Shown one piece after another: positions 44,165 to 54,345 of a stretch of 64,000 nt of DNA. Within the stretch, counting starts at the first letter, position 1. Each line of letters begins with the position of its first letter. Source of the DNA: Mixophyes australis. Its lineage: Eukaryota > Chordata > Amphibia > Anura > Limnodynastidae. The notes under the pieces were generated by a model. It had not been told where the DNA came from, made no database searches, and worked only from the letters and a program-made list of their open reading frames with translations. A program made the position numbers and the translations under genes. Where the stretch lies: the NCBI GenBank assembly GCA_036250195.1, contig JAVHZZ010000011.1, positions 59,152,919 through 59,216,918 on the forward strand, given 5' to 3'.

Positions 44165-45340
44165 AACAAATATAAAGTTCAAGAAGAGATGGATAGCGCT
44201 ATAATCCCACTGCAGCTTAACACACCTAAGGGAATCACACAGTTTCCCCATATATAGCATAAATGAATCAAACAATATAGGAATGTTACAGCGCTGTGGT
44301 AGTAGTCACATAGGGAAAAATAGAAGAAATAGTCCGCAGCCAAAATGAAATTAATTTCATTTTGGCTGCAAAACGGACTATTTATTTTAATTGTTAAAAC
44401 ACATGTTTTTTTATTGAATGTATATGATATATGAAGTTTTGGGAAATTTAAATGAAATGCAATATGTTTCTGGCAAAGAGATTTAAAAAAAGAATGATTT
44501 TATTTTGTTTTGTTTGATTGGAAATGTATGTAACCTTTGAACTGAGATCACTATAGCTTCCTGTATAAAAGGGTGCTCATTTGATACTGGCCCTATCCTT
44601 GAGAAAGACCTATATTGAAAGGTTGAAACGCGTTGGAAATAGGGCTGCTGGATCTGAAATACATGAGGACCCCATTTTTACCATCTAACAACCAGTGAAG
44701 TGGACCCCGGGGACACCTATCACAAGCTGTTTTCCCACCTTCATCTGGTAGGGACCCTCATGATCTTATGGTCCAGTTTTTATGTTTTTTAATTTTTTAT
44801 ATGTGTCCATTTAATAAACATCTTTAGTATAAACGGTATCACGCTAGATCCGGTTTTTTTTTCTTCCTTTTATATACCCTATGGAACATGCTTATCTGAG
44901 AGAGATTCCTGCTTATCCATATGGGAGGTCCTTAAAGAAACTTGAACCCAGGCTTGTTATTTTCCTCTATCTTGTAAGTGCACTCACATAAGAGATTGGG
45001 TGAAGACATCACATGCTATCTATTTTTACTTCTAATTAAAGCACACTTATATCTTCTATCTGGTGAGTGGATCCACATAAGAAGAAAGGATTAAAGTCTT
45101 TCCACACATTCACTACACAACCTCAGCTTTTGTGACTGTATTACGCTATGTTATGTTTTTGTATTTTTTATATTATACCATCCAATATTGGGAGAAAATT
45201 CTGAATGAAAAGATCTTCACATCTTCAAATTTAAGTATATTTTTTTATTCACTTATGAATATTTGTACCACTTATATTGTTGGAGGTAATGCCATTTTTA
45301 CCTATGTGACTACTACCACAGCGCTGTAACATTCCTATAT
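44165..45340 (+). mobile_element. Penelope-like terminal region with ribozyme-like motif
   Basis: The insert splits an older repeat. It carries a perfect 39-bp inverted repeat (44276-44314 and 45301-45339), as expected when Penelope-like elements insert with partial inverted ends. It also has a 16-bp perfect palindrome pair at 44337-44368. At 44594-44635 a segment reads CTTGAGAAAG-ACCT-loop-AGGT-TGAAACGCGTTGG. This has the layout of a hammerhead core (CUGANGA, stem II, GAAA) but with core substitutions. No RT coding sequence is present. Confidence 0.55.
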
Positions 45341-46243
45341 AGGTTTATTTATTAAATGAGAATACTATTACTTTAATGTTGCGTTTGGTTGGAGAGATAT
45401 AGATCTATTTATTAAATGGCAATACTATTATTTTAATGTTGGGGCTGGAGGAAGGCCTAAATATTAATCGTGGGTGCTATTGACTTAACGCCAGGGTTGG
45501 TTGGCATTTTCTAAATGTGCCAATTTTGTTTCTCCAAAAAGGGCCCCCAATATTCCAGGGTCCAGACAAGCCACAACTAAAGAAATCAGCCACAGGAGAT
45601 GAAAGTGACAATAACAGGTAGGAGAGAGCAGGACATTCTGACAACTGATCTGATTCTAGAGGGACAATCCCAATTTTTGGTGACTGTTCTGGCCAATCTA
45701 AGGGGCAGGCCAAGACTGTGTACTCTTTATCTCTTTATATATACACTGCATTCTTTATATAAGACACTATGGTGCCAGCTGTCCTTCATGGGCTTTCCAC
45801 ACCCCCTCTAGTAGTTTAGTTACACCTCTCTAGTGGCTGTCCACATCCCCTCTGGTGGGCCTTTACCATTGTATTCCCCCTGTGGGTCCTACATGCCCCA
45901 GTCTGACACTGCAAAACACATGAATGTGACCTAGGAGGTTTATATTAGTTACATACTGATTCTGAAACATTACTATTACAGCAGGCCTTGTACTTTTATT
46001 ATAAACCATATAGCTTTGTATTTGACTAAATGGGCCAAATGTACGCCTTCTAATATCCCTCCTCAATTCTGCAAGGAGCAGGGGTTGCCTTCTCAGCAGC
46101 ACTGGAGTTGCACAATGCTGCATCTGCAGCAAAAACGTCTCTGCAAATAGAGCCTTGCAGCTCTATAGGCAACATTTTACTCCTCATTAGGGAATTATGT
46201 GAGTGTAGGACCCACTGTCCACTGTGCAGGTAAGGGCCTGCAG
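45341..46243. other. Mostly unassigned
   Basis: 45340-45475 is the continuation of the TTTATTAAATG repeat. 45540-45660 is the second copy of the repeat seen at 37875. The remainder shows no recognised element. Confidence 0.4.
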
Positions 46244-46248
46244 CTCAT

Positions 46249-46985
46249 TGTCACAATTCGGAATTCTAGGAGAGCCCGAAGTGTTTGCTCAGTTTTACCA
46301 CCACCCTCCTTGAGGTGCGGAGTCTAATGAAGAGGGAGGTTTTCACCAGGGACTCCCGCAAGGGAGTATGGACTTGGCGGCTCTCTAACCGCAGGTTGCG
46401 GTCCTCTCAGAGGGTAATGGGCGAATCCTGAAGGAGAGCCTAGAATACAGAAGAACTGAAGAGCAGGAGGTGATGTTTTACAGTGAAGACTGCTAAGGAA
46501 GTTCTGTGGAGCTCGGAAGCGCCAATGAGTAAGGAACACAGCAAAGAAGATGTTCTGCAGCAGTGGTTGCGAAGGAAGTCCTGTGGAGCTAGGAAGCGGA
46601 AAATGAGTCAGGAACACAGCGGAAAAAATGTTCTGCAACAGCGGCTGTTGAAGAGGTCATGTGGAGCTGGTAGCTGAACTACAATAAGGCCAGTGCCTGT
46701 ACAACAGGGTAACAAAAGAAATAGGAGTCAGGACTTGAATACGTCTAACCAGGAGGAGAGACCTGAAGATCTGGCACTTATCTAATGAAGAAGGTGCCTT
46801 TTATAGTGGAACTGCAGCTGATTGGTGTTCGGAGCCTAAATGAATGAAAACTCCGGGTCCGCACATGCGCAGAACCCTGCAAGATCGCGGCCACATCGTG
46901 TACTGCAGCATTCATCCGGAAGAGTGCAGTCGGGGAGAGAGAGGTAAGTAAACGCCCGTCTGAAGAGCGGGTCTGAGCGTTGACA
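46249..46985 (-). mobile_element. Solo LTR, gypsy type, 737 bp
   Basis: Starts TGTCACAATTCGG and ends GAGCGTTGACA, with perfect 5-bp duplication CTCAT at 46244-46248 and 46986-46990. On the minus strand CACTATAAAAGG near 46800 is a TATA box. It contains the U5 block shared with the LTRs at 34893 and 38422 (46342-46361, diverged). Three internal copies of an approximately 78-bp unit (GTCCTGTGGAGCTAGGAAGC type) lie at 46490-46680. Confidence 0.88.
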
Positions 46986-46990
46986 CTCAT

Positions 46991-47221
46991 GATGGGCAGC
47001 TCGATATGCAGCCTGCATATTTGTAAGTTAATGTGACTTTTCACCATTTTCCTCACTGATTGGCTCTCAAGCCATGTATGGGCGTAGGCAAGTCAGTCAC
47101 GAAACCCGCCTTTACCATATATAAAATGGAAGATTTCTGTATACAGCGAGATAGGGGCGTTCTAACACCTGGGCATTCAAACACAAAGCGATCTACCTCC
47201 AGCAAACGTCGGCAAACCTAA
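46991..47221. other. Unassigned
   Basis: Short stretch between a solo LTR and the L1 3' end; nothing recognised. Confidence 0.4.
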
Positions 47222-49161
47222 TTTGTCTTTTCAAACTTTGTTTTTTGAAAAAACAAGGAGATACAATAAAACAGAAAACAAATTATAACAACCCACATAA
47301 TAATTTACACATTATTAAAGAGTTTTTCCAAGGGTAACTGGGATAGTGAGGGAGGCAGCAGGATTCAGGGGCAGGTGCAAAACAGAATAAAAATTGAGGC
47401 ACTATACTAAAAATAATACAAAATAAATAAGAGCAAAAAAAGATCAAACATAATTCCAGAACATTAAGAGAAGAGAGAAAAACAAAAGTGAAAAACGAGA
47501 TATCTCAAAAATCTGGAGGTCAGACATTGTATACGATTATGATTGAGCAGAAGAGGTCCCAGGGACAGCCATCGAAGTATCCAGTTGATGAAGCACCCAG
47601 GTATAGCTCAAGGAACAGCTGATGCTCGTGAGAATTGTTCTTTAGAGCTTTCACTGAAGTACCAAGAGGCCCATATGGCATCAAGTTTAGAATGATTGTC
47701 GTGGAGATAATAAGTAATGCTCTTCATGCATGTGATATGCCAAACACAGTTTTTAAGGGCTGAGACCGACGGGGGTTCCTGTTGTTTTCAATTTTTGGCT
47801 ATTAGGGATTTAGCAGCTGCAACAATGTGAGCTATAAGTTTAGCAAGTTGGGGATCTATGTCGGGTGAGGGGAGGGAGAGCAAAAATGTCCAAGGGTCTT
47901 TAGGTATAGGCTGGTCAGAGAGAGTCAAAAATAGAGTGTACTGTATCACAAAATGGTACTATATGGGGGCAAGTCCACTATATATGAAGGAAGGTGCCTT
48001 TCTGGGAACATTTTCGTCAACAACTCGGATCAGATGCTGGGAACATTTTAATACGTATAAAAGATCTTTTATGCCGCCTCTTTCATTCTCATGGAGAAGG
48101 AACTGGTAGCTACCCCGTCATTGATCTCTTCCCAGCAAGATTCATCAGGGAGTAATCCAAGATCCCTTTCCTGTTCCCTTTTGTGACAACTCTGAGAGTC
48201 AAATAAAACCTTGATGAGTAGATTATAAATTGTGGAGATCAAACCATGGCCCATTGGGGTCTTAAGGCAAAGTGTTTTAAATGTGGCAAGATCCCGTAGG
48301 GAGTCTGTAGGCGGGATGGAAGGAAGTAAATAACTAATTTGAAAAAACTCAAAGTACAGCAGAGGGAATTTCCAGTAAATATCCTCCAAGGAAGCCCAAG
48401 TGTTTTGTACGCTAAAATCATAAACAAATTGTTCACCAGCCTGAATCCAGTTCTTAACCTGAGAGGTGTGAAGCTACGGAGGAAATGCTTAGTTATCCCA
48501 AAATGAAGTAATAGGGGAGAGTGGCGTGGAAAGTTTATATTGTAAACTGGTAACATCCCAAATGGAGAGGAAGAATTTAAGAGAGGCAAAGGAGGCATGG
48601 GGAGGCGGCCTATGTTTTTAATAAGACTACAGATAGAAGAAAGGCAATTTAGCGGAAGAACCACCGCTTTAATATCCACCAATGTGATGGTATTGGTTGG
48701 AGCAAATGTTGCTCCCAAATGACAGGCCAGATAATAAAGTTTAATATCCGTAAAACCCCTACCACGTCCATTCCTTTGCCTCTTGAGAATCGACAAAGCA
48801 GTGCGGTTTATCATTTCAAACAAATTTAAGGAACAGAGATTGCAATTCTTTAAAGGTCGAGTTAGGGACCTTAACCAGTAAGGTCTGGAAAAGGTATAGT
48901 AATTTTGCAATAAGAGTCCTTTTATGGCAATTATCCTCCCCAGCCATATATTTTTGCCATTTAGTATTATTCGAGCAATCAAAGGAGGAAAGTGCTCCTG
49001 ATAGAAATAACCATAAGAAGTGATGTATAGTCCTAAATATTAAATGTCTCTGTGGCTCCACTTAAGTGCAATGGTGGATTGAATCCCATCTTTAATATGC
49101 AAAGTAGTATGCAGCAACATGGCCTCTGATTTAGAAAAGTTTATTTTATAGCCTCATAGAC

Positions 49162-49223
<62 letters not shown>

Positions 49224-50790
49224 TGGTACAAGGCCTGGATATAAGCCTGGGAGTGAGATAAAAATAAAAACAATATCATCCACAAATAAATAAATTTTAT
49301 AATGCTTGTCCCCCACCTCGACTCCATGAACAGAGTCTGAGTTCCTAATCATGGCAGCAAGTGGTTTTATCGCCAGGGTAAAGACCAGAGGCGATAAGGG
49401 GCAACCTGTCTAGTCCCATTGTATATTGGGACAACATTTGACAGGGTGCCATTGATCATCACCCTAGCCGCAGAAGAGGCATAAAGAGCAGCGATACTGG
49501 TAAAAAAAAACTACTTGTAATGTCAAAAGTCTGTAGGGTCTGAAACACAAAATTCCAATAGATCCCATCAAAGGCCTTCTCCGCATTCAGGGATAGAATG
49601 ATCATAGACAGTTTCTTCCTATTTACAATTTGAATAAGGTCGATCACCCATCATGTATTCTCATAAGAAGGTTTGATTCAACCACTTTAATTTTTTAGCT
49701 GTTTGTTTGGAATTCTGGAAGTTCAATTCTGTCCGAACTTTATTTAAGGTGTCCAACATTAAGGATGTTGGTGTTGTAATACTAAATCATGTAGCTGCAT
49801 AGAAAGGTAGATTTGTTTGGAGAGTTTATCTTTTTTATATCTAGAGGCCATTTTGATAACATGTCCTCTCAGTACTGCATTATGGGCTCATTCATTTGAA
49901 AATATTCAACAGGAGACTTTGGATTTGAAGGGAAATTGTAGAACTACTAAGGAGTGATTAATCTCAATGTGTAGGAAAAAGAATGAGAGGAGATACCTGA
50001 GGGATCCATGCTAATAGGGGCATGATCTGACCAAACTATGCGGTGTATTTGGGCTTTATTATTACTATCGTAGATTTGTAAAACGCCACAGTGCTCCGCA
50101 GCGCCGTACACTAGGGAAAACAGTACATACATAAAAACAGGGCTTTTTTCACTCTCGTAGATAGGTCATGACTGAGGAGGATCATTTTGATCCTAGAGTA
50201 GCAGTTATGAACATTATAATAAAAGGTATACTTTAGTCATAGGTTACATGACTATCCAAGTGTCATACAAAAGATGGGACTTAAAATGATGTAAAATGGC
50301 CTTTGTGTTCTAGGTGTCGGAGTTGCAAGCAGAAGGGGCCACAGGCATCAATCTAATTTATTTCAGGCAATCAGATTAAAGTCACCATAATTGGCTCCCC
50401 CCTCCTGACGTCCAAAAGCATAGAATTTACTTTATCAAAAAGTAGGCGTTTGATATGGGGCATATCAATTTACAAGTGTACATAAGAGATTATTCAATTT
50501 GCCAATTAGGATCAGAAACCTATCGTCTTTATCGTTGTGGGATTCTAGCAATTCAAAGGATAGCATGAGAGGCAAGCAAGATTGCTACCCCTTTCTTCTT
50601 CTGGCATGGCATCGCAGGCATAGAAAGCGTGTGGGTAAGATCTAGATTACAATTCAGATTGTAAGCATTGAGGAAAGTGTGTTACTTGAAGGAAGACCAA
50701 GTCTTTCTTGTGATGTTGGCAACCTAATTTTATGCAACATGAGGTGGAAATCCTCATACAGTTGGTGGTGGATAGCCTGCATGCTGCCAT
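47222..50790 (-). pseudogene. L1 ORF2 remnant (endonuclease and RT)
   Basis: Read on the minus strand, from high to low coordinates. The endonuclease starts with a KKDLVFLQ-like segment near 50700, then FLILIGKLNNLLCTLVN (near 50500) and WSDHAPI near 50030, the conserved SDH motif. RT blocks follow: KAFDGIYWNF (about 49570), GCPLSPLVFTLAI (about 49390) and YLFVDDIVF (about 49270, catalytic DD present). Then come the C-terminal region (LLYLFQTLLVKVPN near 48880; PPSVSALKNC near 47760) and an A-rich 3' end near 47222. Stops and shifts are numerous. A (TA)n tract and a small repeat tail (50045-50125) are inserted in it. 50791-51480 may be its 5' part but is not recognised. Confidence 0.85.
49162..49221. 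repeat. (TA)n microsatellite
   Basis: Pure TA repeat of about 55 bp within the L1 ORF2 remnant. Confidence 0.95.
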
Positions 50791-51805
50791 CTATCCGCCC
50801 CGGCTATATAACGCATATGGGGACAGATCAAGAGCAGGTCAATGTTATGACTCCAATTCGGAGGTCTGTGACTGAGGTGAAGAAATGGTAAACAAATGCA
50901 AATTTTAGTACATTGGCCTCTGCGTATATATATATAAGTTGACCACCTATTACATTTGTAAAATGGCCACATTCTTTCAATATTGTCAAACACATAAATG
51001 ATGTGCAAAGCATGGGAAGACTGAGACCAACACTTTCATAAATAGAGCAATTAAAAAATTGGCAAGCTTACATTGCAACTGTTTTAATTTGTTATAAGTG
51101 ATTATGGCTCTGTGGCATTCTGTGATTATTGTACCACCTTTAGGCCCAATGAATTTATATCTACATGAATATCTATACAAGTATCGGAAACTTGTCGTTG
51201 CCATTTCAACTTTCTTCCATTTGAACATTCCACACAGGTGGCAGGAACTTAAGCTTCACCGTAAGGACAAGCTCTGAGACCACCGCAGGCATTCTAGGGG
51301 GACAGACAATGGTCCCCCAGCTTCCTTGAACCCTAGCCCCATGGAGGTCATGCATTGGCCTGCATCAACGATAAATTGGTGCAGGGCATGGGGTGGATTG
51401 ACACTGGCTAGAGCCCCCCTAACCGCACCACTATCCCCCCAGGTAAATTTCATCTCAAAATAAATGCATTAATGTGTAAAATGACTAATGTTGTGGCTAA
51501 AGGAATCTAATCAACCACACCAAACCTGTATATATTCACGTGTTTTTGAACTTAATCTCCACCTGTCTGTTTTCCAATGAAATTGGCAAATTTGTTTAAA
51601 CCCCCCCACCACCACCAAAGTCTAGTACCCTAGGCTGTAACCTAGACAGCCTATTGAATAATCTGAGATCTCATGGTGTATAGCTCTGATCTGTGGACCT
51701 CAAAATAAACTAATCTGGTATCATAATCCTGGTGTCAGTCCAGATATCCAAGTACTTACAAAGTACAAGCCAAGATTACTCTTTATTTTCTATGGTGATC
51801 CCTTA
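50791..51805. other. Unassigned
   Basis: No family recognised. It could include the 5' UTR or ORF1 of the L1 on the minus strand, but ORF1 motifs are not visible. Confidence 0.35.
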
Positions 51806-52032
51806 TCCTGGACAAAACCATGTTACAATGGAAGGGTTGCAAATGTGTGTTCTGTTTTGCACATAAGTTAAATACTGACTGTTTTTTCATGTAACACACA
51901 AAAGCTTATTTGTACACTGAAATTTAAAGTTGATATGTGTGTGTTACATGAAAAAACAGTCAGTATTTAACTTATGTGCAAAACAGAACACACATTTGCA
52001 ACCCTTCCATTGTAACATGGTTTTGTCCAGGA
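51806..52032. mobile_element. Foldback MITE with perfect 95-bp arms
   Basis: Arms 51806-51900 and 51938-52032 are perfect reverse complements over 95 bp, beginning TCCTGGACAAAACCATG, around a 37-bp spacer. The element probably extends to about 52083, where AATGAATCAGGCCC matches the terminal style of amphibian MITEs. The left outer part is not matched. It has no coding sequence. Transcripts through it would fold into a long hairpin. Confidence 0.85.
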
Positions 52033-52068
52033 GACTGAAATAAGATACCTATTCATTTAAGATCCTTA

Positions 52069-52551
52069 ATGAATCAGGCCCTAAATAACAATATGAAAAG
52101 TATGCAGTGTCCATGGGAGCAACTCATAAACACTATAGTTTCCTACCTCCATAATCCACCTCTTGGCTCTTTTCCACATTTTGCCCCATCTGCATGTGCA
52201 CCACTTTTATCGCCTCCGTCCGCTGTGCCATGTTTTTCCCCATCTTTCCCTGGTGACATCTCAAGCCCATATGCAACCTTATGCTTCTACATCCCCTGTG
52301 CCATGTTTTTCCCATCCTGCCCCTGTGCTACATTTTCTCCTTCTGCTTATATGCAACCACTTTTCCCTCCTTACAATCCCCAACCTGATTACCCTCAATA
52401 TTGCCAACCATCAGTTTACCCTCCTGTCCCACTGCCATCTTCTGCCCCTGTTGCCCATGTGTCACCTGCTGCTCAAGTGACCCAGATGCAGCTAAGATCA
52501 AGCAGCACAGGAAATATTGGACTATGGGGCAAGCAAGGGCAAATAAAATAT
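52069..52551 (+). CDS. Hypothetical proline-rich protein
   Basis: A 161-codon plus-strand frame, Pro/Ser/Cys/Tyr-rich, with repeats of FPPSCPCATFSPSAY-like segments and a C-terminus with few prolines. The composition is unlike the AT-rich surroundings. There is no recognised domain. It starts in MITE-derived sequence, which argues against an original start there. It could be a fragment of a transposon accessory protein or low-complexity chance. Confidence 0.25.
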
Positions 52552-52559
52552 TGAATGTT

Positions 52560-53141
52560 AAGATTTTTTTGTGTCACTAAGCTTACTTTTTATAAAAACT
52601 AAAATGTTTTGTAACTAAAACTTGCTTACTTGTTTCTTTGAACTTTTATTGCAATCTTCCATTTTAAATTAAGACAAAAAATACTTCTATAAAAAGTAAC
52701 CTGAATTCACATATTCCTTGAATGCCAAATAATCGTGTGAATTTGGAGGACCATGATTGATGTAATTTTAATCCTGGCCAGCAACCTCGGCCTCTTGCAT
52801 CCATGTATGACAATAATGTTGAAAAACTGCCTTATGCATTGATGGAACAAAGGGTAAACAAGTATTTGTTGTTGTATATTGATATATAAACAACATTCGG
52901 ATCTTACCCAGAGACGTCAGGGTCGATTTGCAGTGAAGGCAGCACTTCTCATAGTCAACAAATCTTTATCTCTAAAGACAGGAAGTGGAATAAAATGCAA
53001 TAAATTCCACATTTTAATTGCAGCAGCAGCCAATTCCTGTCCCATGATTAAGATTTATTATTTTTCTTCTTCTGTGAGAGAGAGAGAGCTGTCTGTGGAA
53101 TCCCGTGGTTGCAGCACCAGCTGTTATAGCTAAGTTTTTAC
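52560..53141. other. Unassigned AT-rich DNA
   Basis: No coding sequence recognised; ends at the hAT terminus at 53142. Confidence 0.4.
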
Positions 53142-53553
53142 TAGAGATGTTCACTGATCCCCGTGTTTTGGTTTTGGATCTGTATTTTTTTGAAAAATTG
53201 CTAAAATATGCTAAAATCACATAATTTGCCTTTTTTTGTTCCTACATTATTATTAACCTCAATAACATTAATTTGCGGTCAACTCTAGTCAATTTTTACA
53301 ACCTCACAGGTCACAATATTATTTGCATCCACTGTCGGCCAAAGACTGCAGTAAGTTGGCTGGATACTAAGCGACAGAGCAATGGCACAAACACGCAGCA
53401 GTTCATAGCATACCTAGGAAACATTACAATACTGCAGTGGCAGAAAAGAAAAGAAAAGTGGTGCAAGATAAAAATTTAATTGGGCCCACCCACCCATATT
53501 AAAAAAGTTTAACAAACACAAAAACAGGAGGGATAGCAGGTACAGTTTAATAA

Positions 53554-53605
53554 TCCAAGCACTTCAGCGACAAGGAGTGACACTTTTGTGGCTGACGTGC
53601 TTGGG
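53554..53605. repeat. Stem-loop downstream of hAT transposase (copy 3)
   Basis: CCAAGCACTTCA (53555-53566) pairs with TGACGTGCTTGG (53593-53604) with one mismatch; it is homologous to the hairpins at 17730 and 57095. Confidence 0.8.
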
Positions 53606-53681
53606 TTGTTTGGGACCCCACAAAACAAGCTACAAATGATCTTAAGGCAGCTAAGCTAATAGTGCTGTCAATGAACTCTAA

Positions 53682-53856
53682 GGGCTAGATTTACTAAGCT
53701 GCGGGTTTGAAAAAGTGGGGATGTTGCCTATAGCAACCAATCAGATTCTAGCTTTCATTTATTTAGTACATTCTACAAAATGAAAGCTAGAATCTGATTG
53801 GTTGCTATAGGCAACATCCCCACTTTTTCAAACCCGCCGTTTAGTAAATCTAGCCC
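53682..53856. mobile_element. Palindromic MITE, copy C
   Basis: GGGCTAGATTTACTAA to TTAGTAAATCTAGCCC, two arms of about 78 bp nearly perfectly inverted, around a 19-bp centre. Flanked by TAA at 53679-53681 and 53857-53859, a 3-bp duplication of PIF/Harbinger type. It interrupts the hAT 3' region. This is the best preserved of three copies. Confidence 0.92.
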
Positions 53857-54345
53857 TAAGACTGCAGTGAGCTGGCTGGTTACTAATCGCCAAAGCAATG
53901 GCAGTTTATATCACATGTAGTAAACATTGCCACACAGCAGCGGCAGAAAAGAAAATTGGTGTAAGATGGAATTGCCCTTGGTCCCTCCCATCCACCCTTA
54001 TGTCGGACTGACATATGATTGATAGGCAACAGACTAGAGCAAGTTATAAAGTCGACAATATAATTACATTGACATTATTATTAGGACAACACTTGAAATG
54101 TAGACAGTATTTATTAGGTTGACAATGCAAATGTAGTATTGTCCCTAACTCTAACCCTGTCCCTAGGCCTGTCCTTAACCATATCCATAGCCCAATGATA
54201 ATTCTGTCCACATTTGAATAGTCTACCTAATCATACTGTCCACCATGTGAATTGGCGACATAACACTGTTGACACCTGAATTGTCGAATGTCAAACAGTG
54301 CAAGATGGAATTGTCCTTGGAAATATATTAAAATGGACATGTACT

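Noticed and set aside
50679..50891. Plus-strand 70-codon frame
   Set aside because: It lies antisense to the L1 endonuclease remnant and has no domain.
54145..54185. Telomere-like CCCTAACTCTAACCCTG run
   Set aside because: Only two imperfect telomere-type units within unrelated sequence; no tandem array.
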